From an uncultured Clostridia bacterium (GTDB taxonomy: Bacteria; Bacillota; Clostridia; Christensenellales; UBA1242), in assembly GCA_947303145.1 (NCBI GenBank), contig CAMYXB010000054.1, positions 1-6,881 on the forward strand: 6,881 nt of DNA. The letters are read 5' to 3'. Numbering within the stretch: position 1 is the stretch's first letter; every line of letters starts with the position of its first letter. Positions 1 to 6,868 of the stretch are shown piece by piece. Below the pieces are notes generated by a model. That model searched no databases, was not told the DNA's origin, and worked only from the letters and a program-made list of their open reading frames with translations. Made by a program: the position numbers and the translations under genes.

Positions 1-356
1 AAGCACTTCATGCTGGACATAATGTGGCGAAAAAGACTTTCCAAGCCCTGAGAATAGAGACCAATGGGGAGCTTGATAGCCTGCAAAACACACTAGATGA
101 CATGATAGACATGCTCAAAATAGGCGGAAGATTGTGCATCATTACATTCCATTCACTAGAAGATAGAATAGTTAAAAATGCTTTCGCCTTGCACTCTACA
201 GATTGCATCTGCCCCAAGTCATTTCCTATATGCGTCTGTCATCATAAAGCGGATATAAGACTTATCAATAAAAAGCCCCTAATACCCAGCGAAAAGGAAC
301 TAAAAGAAAACTCACGTAGTGCGAGTAGTAAACTGAGAATTATCGAGAAAATTTAA
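1..356 (+). CDS. rsmH: RsmH (MraW), 16S rRNA (cytosine-1402-N4)-methyltransferase, C-terminal part
   Basis: The 5' end is cut off by the window. The frame is open from base 3 and ends with TAA at 354-356, leaving about 117 residues, roughly the last third of a usual ~310-residue protein. Seen: the family signature AKKTFQALRIETNGEL, then GGRLCIITFHSLEDRIVK, then a cysteine-rich stretch (CICPKSFPICVC), and a typical ending with PSEKELKENSRSASSKLRIIEKI-like spacing. Known for the family: a cytoplasmic SAM-dependent enzyme that N4-methylates C1402 of 16S rRNA in the decoding centre. Its gene usually opens the dcw cluster after mraZ, which would lie upstream of this window. The GTG at 24 is an internal valine codon and not the start, because conserved RsmH sequence continues upstream of it. 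The identification is secure; the SAM-binding N-terminus cannot be seen. Confidence 0.95.
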   Translation, partial: ALHAGHNVAKKTFQALRIETNGELDSLQNTLDDMIDMLKIGGRLCIITFHSLEDRIVKNAFALHSTDCICPKSFPICVCHHKADIRLINKKPLIPSEKELKENSRSASSKLRIIEKI

Positions 357-360
357 TTAA

Positions 361-368
361 AAGGAGAG
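361..368 (+). promoter_or_regulatory. Ribosome binding site for the FtsL-like gene
   Basis: AAGGAGAG lies five bases before the GTG at 374, in the 17-base gap after rsmH. It is a strong Shine-Dalgarno match and decides the GTG start, since there is no nearby ATG in frame. No promoter is visible in the gap, so the gene is probably cotranscribed with rsmH. Confidence 0.85.
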
Positions 369-373
369 AAAAA

Positions 374-946
374 GTGGAGAACAAGACTAAAAGCGACATA
401 ATAATAGACGAGAGAATAAGTCAAGTGGACGATGTCAATCTTGACAAGTTGTTTTGTAGCCAAGATTTAGAGATAGATGAGATAAATGACACCAGCGATG
501 ATATACTTATCCCAGACATAGACTTTGCTCCGGTCAAAAGCGAGATGCTTGATAGTCCTGACACTGTATTTTCTCTCGAGGTCATGCCCAATGAATTTTT
601 GGACAATATATCATTTAGAGAAGAGGAGAAAAAGGAAGATAAAAGAAATATTAGTGTAAATGCTCGACAATTATTCTTCGCTCTCACTTCTATTGCCGTC
701 CTTCTGTGCATATTATTTATATATAACTTGTTTGTGCTAGGAGGATTGGAGAGAAGAGTGGCCACCATGACGGCCACAGCATACACTTACCAAGTGACTG
801 AGGTGGAGAATGATTACATCTCCTTTTCCACAGGTCATCGTATGCAGATTAACAACCAAAACAGCAGTTTTGCCCCCTTTGCACAGACTAACTGGTTCAA
901 CGACACTTGTGATAATCTGAATCAGTTGTTTGGAGGCAATTATTAA
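374..946 (+). CDS. FtsL-like single-pass membrane protein, putative divisome component
   Basis: This 190-residue protein starts at GTG 374 behind a strong ribosome site. Seen: a long acidic, Asp/Glu/Ile-rich N-terminal region (about residues 1-95) ending in a charged patch (EEEKKEDKR), one hydrophobic segment at about residues 100-122, and a short outer tail of about 65 residues. This gives a type II (N-in) topology. The position between rsmH and a class B PBP is that of ftsL in Bacillota, where FtsL/DivIC recruit the septal transpeptidase. The FtsL role is inferred from position and topology, not from recognisable sequence. FtsL proteins are usually ~100-120 residues with a coiled coil after the membrane segment. 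Here the cytoplasmic part is unusually long and the outer tail shows no obvious leucine zipper. The 3' end overlaps the start of the PBP reading frame, suggesting translational coupling. Confidence 0.75.
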   Translation: MENKTKSDIIIDERISQVDDVNLDKLFCSQDLEIDEINDTSDDILIPDIDFAPVKSEMLDSPDTVFSLEVMPNEFLDNISFREEEKKEDKRNISVNARQLFFALTSIAVLLCILFIYNLFVLGGLERRVATMTATAYTYQVTEVENDYISFSTGHRMQINNQNSSFAPFAQTNWFNDTCDNLNQLFGGNY

Positions 947-2861
947 AGTCAAAACACAATATTCACTTTTATCAATACAAAAGAGGTTGCTTTCATTTAT
1001 TTTGATAGTAGCCTTTATTTTTTTTACAATATTTATGAGACTATTGTATTTGCAAGTTTTCACATCAAGCGGAATGCAACTCAAGGCCATCTCTCAGTGG
1101 GTGAGGACTCTGCCTTTGACTGCCAAGAGAGGACTCATTATGGACATCAATGGCAATATTCTCGCCCTCTCACAGACCAGTTATGACATTTACGCTCGCC
1201 CAAGGGAAGTGGAGGATAGTGCCAAAACCGCCATGTATCTATCTTCTCTCCTTAATCTAGACTACGACAGCGTGTATATGAGGATAAAGAGTGCCACCAC
1301 CTCCGAAACTCTCATCAAACTACAAGTAGACGCCTCTATTGCTGACAAAATAAACAATTCAGGACTACATGGCATATATATTAGTGAGAATATCTCTAGG
1401 ATTTATCCCTATGGAGACAGTCTTTCGCAAACCATAGGCTTCCTCACCAGTGATAGCGTGGGACAGACAGGAGTGGAAAATTATTACGATTATGTCCTAT
1501 CTGGCACAGACGGAAGATTCCTCACACAAAGTGATGTGAGAGGGATAACACTAGAGAATTCTCTACAATATTACATAGAGCCAGAAGACGGACTGAATAT
1601 CACACTTAACATAGACATAAATATCCAAAATATAGTAGAGAGGGCACTCTCTCACCTAGTAAGCGAACACGAGCCCAAAAGCGTGCAGGTTATTGTCATG
1701 AATCCATACACCAGCGATATTGAAGCCATGGCGATTTATCCATCTTTTGACCTAAACGATGTCCCAAGAGATGATGTGTCCCACCTTATGTCCCTTAGTC
1801 GAAATAGCATAGTCACTGATGTCTACGAGCCGGGCTCCACATTCAAGATTTTGACATTGTCTGCAGCATTAAGTGAGGGGCTCACATCACTTGACGAGAG
1901 ATTTTATTGCCCGGGATATAGAGTGGTGGACGGAGAGAGGATAAAGTGCTGGAAGACCACAGGACATGGCTCGCAGACTCTGGTAGAGTGTGTCCAGAAT
2001 TCCTGCAACTGCTGTTTTATGGACCTTGGCTTGAGACTAGGCAAGGAGAGATTGTATAAGTATCTTACATCATTTGGCATTGGCAGCAAGACAGGTGTGG
2101 ATATCTCTGGCGAAAGTGCAGGCTTACTACTTGACATAAATTCAGTCAAGAATGTCGACCTTGCTCGCATATCCTTCGGGCAGACTGTGGCAGTGAGTGC
2201 TCTAGGGCTCCTCAATAGTTTTTGCTCCATTATTAACGGAGGAGTGACACATAGACCTAGCCTTCTGTCATCTATGAGTGATGATAATGACATAGTATAC
2301 ACATCTTCTGTCATATCTACTGCTAGGACGACTAGTGAGAATGTGTCCAGCACCATCAACTATCTTTTAGAGCAATCACTCTCCAAGACTGGCGAGATGA
2401 CATTCGTCAATGGATACAAAATCTGCGGGAAAACGGGCACCGCACAGACCTATGATGAGAATGGCACTATCGCTCGAGGCAAATATATCTCCAGTTTCTT
2501 TGGATATATCTATAGTGGAGATAAGCCCAGTCATGCACTACTTATTTGTGTCAAAGAGCCGTCGAAGGGAGCCTATTATGGTAGCATTGTCGCCAAGCCA
2601 TATGGAGCAGAGATTTTTAGTGGCATTATAGACTATCTATCCATTCCAAAAGATGACGAGAATAGCAAGGAGGAGACCATAGTCGTTCCAAATTTTACAG
2701 GGCTCTCCCTCACACGTGCCATAGAGCAACTAGATAAAATGGGCATAAACTACGAGGTGGCGGGAGAGGGATTGTATGTCCTATCGCAGTTTCCTAGGCC
2801 ACATGAAGTAATCAGCAAGAGCTCCACCATTTGTATAAATTGTGAGGAAAATCTAACATGA
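930..2861 (+). CDS. ftsI: Class B penicillin-binding protein (FtsI/SpoVD type) with C-terminal PASTA domain
   Basis: This is a 643-residue D,D-transpeptidase that cross-links peptidoglycan on the outer face of the membrane, most likely the septal enzyme partnered with FtsW. Seen: a membrane anchor at about residues 20-36; the pedestal signature RGLIMDINGNILA at 67-79; the catalytic SxxK motif S303-T-F-K306; the SxN motif S358-C-N360; the KTG motif K501-T-G503 followed by TAQ; and one PASTA domain at about 583-641 (VVPNFTGLSLTRAIEQL). The length is close to Bacillus SpoVD (about 645), which also carries a PASTA domain. Being the only PBP here, it may do the general FtsI/PBP2B job instead of a sporulation job, so the symbol indicates class only. 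Six cysteines lie at 327, 340, 354, 359, 361 and 362 around the active site. The start is uncertain: TTG at 930 has no ribosome site, and ATT at 942 behind GGAGG would give 639 residues. The gene overlaps its upstream neighbour and shares ATGA with murE. Confidence 0.93.
   Translation: MEAIIKVKTQYSLLSIQKRLLSFILIVAFIFFTIFMRLLYLQVFTSSGMQLKAISQWVRTLPLTAKRGLIMDINGNILALSQTSYDIYARPREVEDSAKTAMYLSSLLNLDYDSVYMRIKSATTSETLIKLQVDASIADKINNSGLHGIYISENISRIYPYGDSLSQTIGFLTSDSVGQTGVENYYDYVLSGTDGRFLTQSDVRGITLENSLQYYIEPEDGLNITLNIDINIQNIVERALSHLVSEHEPKSVQVIVMNPYTSDIEAMAIYPSFDLNDVPRDDVSHLMSLSRNSIVTDVYEPGSTFKILTLSAALSEGLTSLDERFYCPGYRVVDGERIKCWKTTGHGSQTLVECVQNSCNCCFMDLGLRLGKERLYKYLTSFGIGSKTGVDISGESAGLLLDINSVKNVDLARISFGQTVAVSALGLLNSFCSIINGGVTHRPSLLSSMSDDNDIVYTSSVISTARTTSENVSSTINYLLEQSLSKTGEMTFVNGYKICGKTGTAQTYDENGTIARGKYISSFFGYIYSGDKPSHALLICVKEPSKGAYYGSIVAKPYGAEIFSGIIDYLSIPKDDENSKEETIVVPNFTGLSLTRAIEQLDKMGINYEVAGEGLYVLSQFPRPHEVISKSSTICINCEENLT
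932..936 (+). promoter_or_regulatory. GGAGG Shine-Dalgarno motif inside the annotated start of the PBP gene
   Basis: GGAGG sits just after the TTG at 930 that opens the PBP frame, and within the last codons of the FtsL-like gene. It cannot serve the TTG at 930. It has good spacing (five bases) to an in-frame ATT at 942. Nothing resembling a ribosome site lies in the ~15 bases before 930. The motif is seen directly; its use as the PBP ribosome site is inferred. Confidence 0.6.
2844..2848 (+). promoter_or_regulatory. Ribosome binding site for murE
   Basis: GAGGA lies nine bases before the ATG at 2858, inside the last codons of the PBP gene. Together with the ATGA stop/start overlap it supports translational coupling of murE to the PBP gene and confirms the murE start. 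Confidence 0.65.
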
Positions 2862-4294
2862 AATTAAGCAAAATAATAAGAAATGTCAAGTATATAAATA
2901 TGAGAGGGGACTTAAATGTAGAAGTTTTGTCTCTCTCTCAAAATGCTCAAAAAAAGTGTGACAGAGGACTACTTTTTTGCTACAAAGGGGTAAAATATGA
3001 CACACACGACTACTATCAAATATTCAAAGATAACGGATATGTCGCTCTAGTAGTCGAGAGATTTTTGGACATAGATTTGCCACAAATTTTGGTTAAGAAT
3101 ACTAGAAAAGTCATGAATAAAATGTGCAATACTTTCTTTCTAGGAGTGAAAGACAAGTTGCATTTTATAGGTGTCACTGGCACTAATGGCAAGACCACCA
3201 CGACATCTATTATATATCAAATTCTCTCAAATGCGGGAGAAAAAGTGGCACTAATAGGCACTAGTGGTGTGTTTTATGCTGACAAGGCTCTGCCCCCACT
3301 TCTCACCACTCCTGACCCAGTGGACTTATTCTATCTTTTAGACGATTTTTACAAAAATGGGATAAAATATGTCGTTATGGAAGTGTCTGCTCATGCCTTA
3401 AGTCTTGACAAATTGCGTGGCATCAAGTTCGAAATTTCTTTGTTCACCAATATCACCCAAGACCACCTCGATTATTTCTCCAACATGGGCAATTATTCTC
3501 GTGCAAAACTCAAACTATTCTCGCCTCTTTACTCAAAATATGCCATAATCAACACAGATGACAGATATGGCTATATGTTCAGTCATATAGTCAGTATCCC
3601 ATTCACCACTTATGGCATTACTTCTCCTGCAGAAAATTTTGCCATTGATATATCGTTCGACTTATCGTCTACATCATTTCTAGCCCACTGTGATGACAAA
3701 ATATTCGACATAACTACACCTCTTATCTGCAAGTTCAATGTATACAACATCTTGGGCGCCATGACCGCTTGCCTCAAGTTAAATGTAGATAGTGACGTGG
3801 TGTTTAAGACGGTAAAAAATCTAAAGAGTATTGCAGGTAGAATGAATGTCTATAGGTTGTCTCGTGGAGGCATGGCTGTCATAGACTATGCACACACGCC
3901 TGACGGACTAGAGCAAGTCCTGTCTAATTTGAGATGTTTGACAGATGGCAATATTTACACCTTATTTGGCTGTGGCGGAGATAGGGATAGGCTCAAAAGG
4001 GCAAAAATGGGAAAAATAGCCTCCATTTTGTCTAGTCATGTCTTCGTCACTAGTGACAATCCTAGATATGAGGAGCCAGAAGATATAATGGAGAATATAA
4101 TTGATGGCATAGAGGGGGATAATTATACATCAATAGTTGACAGAAAAGAGTGTATTTTGAAGGCACTCAATAGTATAAATAGCGGTGACGTGCTCCTTAT
4201 TGCTGGCAAAGGGGCAGAGAATTACATAGACATTAAGGGAAAACGCTTGCCATACAGCGACTTAGATGTTTTGGAGCCATTTATTGTCAAGTAG
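2858..4294 (+). CDS. murE: MurE, UDP-MurNAc-L-alanyl-D-glutamate--2,6-diaminopimelate ligase
   Basis: This 478-residue cytoplasmic Mur ligase adds the third stem-peptide residue to UDP-MurNAc-L-Ala-D-Glu using ATP. Seen: an N-terminal UDP-binding domain (about 1-95); the ATP loop GVTGTNGKTTTT at 105-116 with K112; TQDHLDYF in the central domain; the lysine expected to be carbamylated, K217 in RAKLKLF; GRM at 327-329; DYAHTPD at 343-349; and the substrate-selecting motif D400-N-P-R403. In known MurE enzymes DNPR marks meso-diaminopimelate, whereas lysine-adding enzymes differ at the arginine, so a DAP-type wall is inferred. The later AGKG motif is followed by AENY, where many DAP enzymes have a histidine (GKGHE); the glutamate is kept. 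Length is normal (~480-500). The gene shares ATGA with the PBP gene and appears to be the last gene of the operon, without the usual mraY/murF/murD after it. Confidence 0.96.
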   Translation: MKLSKIIRNVKYINMRGDLNVEVLSLSQNAQKKCDRGLLFCYKGVKYDTHDYYQIFKDNGYVALVVERFLDIDLPQILVKNTRKVMNKMCNTFFLGVKDKLHFIGVTGTNGKTTTTSIIYQILSNAGEKVALIGTSGVFYADKALPPLLTTPDPVDLFYLLDDFYKNGIKYVVMEVSAHALSLDKLRGIKFEISLFTNITQDHLDYFSNMGNYSRAKLKLFSPLYSKYAIINTDDRYGYMFSHIVSIPFTTYGITSPAENFAIDISFDLSSTSFLAHCDDKIFDITTPLICKFNVYNILGAMTACLKLNVDSDVVFKTVKNLKSIAGRMNVYRLSRGGMAVIDYAHTPDGLEQVLSNLRCLTDGNIYTLFGCGGDRDRLKRAKMGKIASILSSHVFVTSDNPRYEEPEDIMENIIDGIEGDNYTSIVDRKECILKALNSINSGDVLLIAGKGAENYIDIKGKRLPYSDLDVLEPFIVK

Positions 4295-4345
4295 AGTATT
4301 ATTAGCACTTTTACCCCATTTTTATTAAATTTTTATGACACATAC

Positions 4346-4374
4346 AAGAATTGACTTTGCAAGTCAATTTTTTT
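4346..4374 (+). terminator. Weak rho-independent terminator candidate after murE, overlapping a promoter
   Basis: The inverted repeat TTGACTTTGCAAGTCAA (4351-4367; 7-bp stem, 3-base loop) is followed by a run of seven T (4368-4374). A-rich bases 4346-4350 can pair with part of the T-run and lengthen the stem. The stem holds only two G-C pairs, so termination would be leaky. It is the only hairpin-plus-T structure between murE and the next gene. The same bases form the -35 box and spacer of the next promoter, so the palindrome could instead be an operator for a dimeric regulator. Confidence 0.5.
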
Positions 4375-4384
4375 ATGATATAAT
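4351..4384 (+). promoter_or_regulatory. Sigma-A-type promoter for the DUF4132-like gene
   Basis: TTGACT (4351-4356) and TATGAT (4374-4379) are separated by 17 bases and each matches the vegetative consensus at five of six positions. An overlapping alternative is TTGCAA (4357-4362), 16 bases, then a perfect TATAAT (4379-4384). The first pair would start RNA near 4386, leaving room for the ribosome site at 4391-4398. The second would start almost at that site and give a very short leader. The -35 box is also the left arm of the 4351-4367 inverted repeat. Confidence 0.72.
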
Positions 4385-4390
4385 TTTTTT

Positions 4391-4398
4391 AGAGGTGA
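4391..4398 (+). promoter_or_regulatory. Ribosome binding site for the DUF4132-like gene
   Basis: AGAGGTGA lies four bases before the ATG at 4403. This is a strong match with slightly short spacing, and it fixes this ATG as the start. It begins only about five bases after the likely transcription start. Confidence 0.8.
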
Positions 4399-4402
4399 TA
4401 AG

Positions 4403-6742
4403 ATGAAGTATGTCAAGAGCATTGAAGATTTCAAGAAATACTCCTTTGAGTTCTTCGACTCTTTCCTAGATGAAGAGATGTCCAATATGGTGGTCAACTC
4501 CTTTTTACTAGACATAGGTGACTGGCAGTCTCTTGAGAGTGAGATGGTGGAGATTATCAAAGAAAAGGGTATAAATTCTAGTGATGTGTGTGATTATGGA
4601 GAAGTTATCTTACAACTGAGTGACTACAGGTCGCTACTCAAGAAGTTCGTTTCTTTGCTACTTAAGTCAGAGCAGTTTCTCTCTCTCAGCGCTTTCCTCA
4701 ATAGAATATTCCTGCAGAGAGTAGGCAATGTGTCCTACAGGAGCATGAGGCAGGAATACACCTATAAGGAGAGATATTTTGACAGATTTATAGAGATTAT
4801 CACTTACTGCAATATCGACAGCGAACTATATTCACCATTTTTCCTAGCCATTTTAAGTAGCGAGGCTTTTAGCCCTTTGTTTAATTATAAGGAACCTCTT
4901 AAGGAATACTTAGATAGTGTGGCCCAACAGGGCATGAGACCAGAGACATCTCTCCTTTTGGACAGCATGGATAAATCTTTAGATAATTCGCTATCTCTTC
5001 CCAAGATGATTGAGGCATATATCAAGGGAGAGAGCACGAGTCTATCTGTTATGGGCTCAGCACTTCAAAAAGACGTGTCTTTTTCGCTCAGCATTATAGA
5101 TAGCATGTTATCTCAGCATAAAGATAGAGAATACGAGTGTGTTCAGCTCTTACTTCTACTTTCCTCATACAAGGCAGTGAAAGACAGGCTCAAACAAATA
5201 TATGCCACTTCGTTCGATAACAGAGTGCGTGCATTATTATCCAAGGAATTTTCTTCCATAGTCCTCACATCATTTAATAGTGAAGAAGAATTCCTTTCAT
5301 ATGTAGATGCTAATGTGAGCACCATACAAGACAGGCTGTATGGCATAAGACTTGCTAGATTTTATAGCGCATATGGACTTAGCAACGAAGGTATAAATGG
5401 CAAGGTCATGACGTTTATACTCAACACATTTAGGAACAGAGAATCTGTCGAGCAAGTGGAATATTTTAGAGAATATTTCAAGTTCGTAGACTTGTATGTC
5501 TTGCAGAGCCTCGCCAGCATAGTTTATGATATCTCTTATCAACGCAAAAGGTTGCTGTCTAGCAAGTGGGCGATGAGACTTATCTCCACATTTGCTTCAA
5601 GCAAACTCCTCGCCATCATTTTCTCCAATATGGCAGATTGGCTCAAAGATACCCGACTGGTTGGTCCTTGTCAATATTTTATTGATATTATGTGCTCCTG
5701 TGCCAGAAGTGAAGTCTTGCCATATATAGGCGCTCTTTATGACTCTGTCGAGAGTGCAAAAATGCGGAAATTTTTAGATGAAAAAATCAAGACCTTCTCC
5801 ATGAAAAATAGGGAAGATATAGGACAAGTTAGGGACAGGATAGCCGGTGACTTCGGCTTTGATAAGAATGGATATAGACTTTTATCGCTCCCTCACAGGC
5901 AAGTTTTGATCAAAATAAATAGCAAAGGGAATATAGACGTGCTCAATGCTAAGAGCGAAAAGCCCGCAAGAATCAGGCAAAAAGACGATGCAAAATATCT
6001 TCGTGAGCGCATCAAATTCTGGACAAAGAAGATAAAGGAACAGAAAAAGAGACTATATAGCGCCTATCTTGAATTTAGAAATTATGATAGACAATCTTTC
6101 GAAGAATGTATAGTCCATAACAATCTTCTCAACTTCCTCTCACAACATTTATTCTGGGGAAGATATAAGAGCGACCGCCTAGTCGAAATATGTGTCTTAA
6201 ATTCCGACCGTCTGGTCCATGTGGCTGGCAATATGATAGGGGAAGAGAGTTTAGATGACTATTCTATTGCCATATTACAGAGCATCGATGCTAGCGATAT
6301 GAAGGATAGATTGTCCTCTGTCATTGAGCCATTGTTTGACCAGTTTTCACTTCCATTTTTCTCAACAGATAGCCTCAATCTCAAGTCTAATTGTGTAGAG
6401 AACTTGTCTGGCGTATTCTGCAATGCTAGGTTGTTTGTCACAAGGCTGGAGAAGATGAGATATAAGGTAGCCGACAGAGATGAGCAAGACACTTTCAGCA
6501 CACTTATCAAGATTAATGAAAATCTAAACCTCATCACCACTGTAGAATTTGATAGAATCCCACTCAAAAATTTAGACAAAAGCATCAGTCTCGGACAAGT
6601 GAGATTTTATGACCTTAGTAGGAACTATAAGCGTGGCAAAAGATATATCCTCAACAAACAGGAAGCACTTATGCTGGAGAATATCAACCCATACGTGCTA
6701 TCCAATGAACTTGGACTCATTGTTTCCGCTACGAAAGCATAA
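4403..6742 (+). CDS. DUF4132-like (MolR-like) large protein of unknown function
   Basis: This is a 779-residue protein of unknown function. Seen: no signal peptide and no membrane segment, so it is probably cytoplasmic. Residues 1-~480 read as leucine/serine-rich amphipathic helices, plausibly an alpha-solenoid without a clear repeat unit. From D483 the pattern changes: DFGFDKNGYRLLSLPHRQ, short beta-like stretches (VLIKINSKGNIDVL), a very basic helix (about 531-552, RERIKFWTKKIKEQKKRL), then NLLNFLSQHLFWGRY at 574-588, and an ending INPYVLSNELG. This order (linker, basic helix, HPLL..LVWG-like motif, final DP..FSE-like motif) recalls DUF4132 as found in E. coli MolR/YehI-type proteins. The match is from memory and the sequence is divergent, with no WGR domain seen. 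It is monocistronic with its own promoter, unrelated in type to the wall genes before it, and shares their codon use (AGA/AGG, ATA), so recent transfer is not indicated. The CDS is secure; the family is moderately sure. Confidence 0.8.
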   Translation: MKYVKSIEDFKKYSFEFFDSFLDEEMSNMVVNSFLLDIGDWQSLESEMVEIIKEKGINSSDVCDYGEVILQLSDYRSLLKKFVSLLLKSEQFLSLSAFLNRIFLQRVGNVSYRSMRQEYTYKERYFDRFIEIITYCNIDSELYSPFFLAILSSEAFSPLFNYKEPLKEYLDSVAQQGMRPETSLLLDSMDKSLDNSLSLPKMIEAYIKGESTSLSVMGSALQKDVSFSLSIIDSMLSQHKDREYECVQLLLLLSSYKAVKDRLKQIYATSFDNRVRALLSKEFSSIVLTSFNSEEEFLSYVDANVSTIQDRLYGIRLARFYSAYGLSNEGINGKVMTFILNTFRNRESVEQVEYFREYFKFVDLYVLQSLASIVYDISYQRKRLLSSKWAMRLISTFASSKLLAIIFSNMADWLKDTRLVGPCQYFIDIMCSCARSEVLPYIGALYDSVESAKMRKFLDEKIKTFSMKNREDIGQVRDRIAGDFGFDKNGYRLLSLPHRQVLIKINSKGNIDVLNAKSEKPARIRQKDDAKYLRERIKFWTKKIKEQKKRLYSAYLEFRNYDRQSFEECIVHNNLLNFLSQHLFWGRYKSDRLVEICVLNSDRLVHVAGNMIGEESLDDYSIAILQSIDASDMKDRLSSVIEPLFDQFSLPFFSTDSLNLKSNCVENLSGVFCNARLFVTRLEKMRYKVADRDEQDTFSTLIKINENLNLITTVEFDRIPLKNLDKSISLGQVRFYDLSRNYKRGKRYILNKQEALMLENINPYVLSNELGLIVSATKA

Positions 6743-6832
6743 CTAGATCAAAATACCTTTCATATTTTCTCATAAGACGTGATGATTTTTATTAAAATGT
6801 TTTTCACTTTTTTATTGTTTTTATTTTAAGAT

Positions 6833-6868
6833 AAAGGAACACTGCATTTTTACAGTGTCCCCCTTTTT
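6833..6868 (+). terminator. Rho-independent terminator, possibly bidirectional
   Basis: ACACTG (6839-6844) pairs with CAGTGT (6853-6858) across an eight-base loop. AAAGG before and CCTTT after can extend the stem past a small internal loop. A CCCCCTTTTT run follows. It lies about 90 bases after the stop of the DUF4132-like gene. Read on the other strand the same stem is followed by TTCCTTTAT, so it might also weakly stop a convergent gene outside the window. Confidence 0.85.

Noticed and set aside
24..356. rsmH starting at GTG 24
   Set aside because: Conserved RsmH residues continue upstream in the same frame (ALHAGHN before the valine), so the gene is truncated by the window and does not start there.
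421..1090. Two overlapping - strand frames (421-786 and 737-1090) opposite the FtsL-like gene and the PBP start
   Set aside because: They are antisense to a well-supported operon, Ser/Leu-rich low-complexity translations and without homology that I recognise.
1904..2359. 151-residue open frame on the - strand inside the PBP gene
   Set aside because: It lies fully opposite the conserved transpeptidase motifs, has no recognisable domain and no supporting context. It is a shadow of the real gene.
2410..2631. 73-residue + strand frame inside the PBP gene around the KTG motif
   Set aside because: It is an out-of-frame reading of a conserved region. The PBP frame explains the DNA.
4318..4332. The word TTTTTATTAAA appears after murE and again near 6786 after the last gene
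   Set aside because: It is low-complexity AT sequence with no further shared bases. Not treated as a repeat or attachment site.
6259..6585. 108-residue - strand frame opposite the 3' part of the DUF4132-like gene
   Set aside because: The sense frame runs through to a family-like C-terminus. The antisense product shows no motif.
6779..6813. Possible second hairpin (GTGA...TCAC with an inner ATTTT/AAAAT stem) followed by six T
   Set aside because: The arms are separated by a large asymmetric mismatch and the inner stem is pure A-T, so it is indistinguishable from chance in AT-rich DNA. The 6833-6868 terminator is far better.
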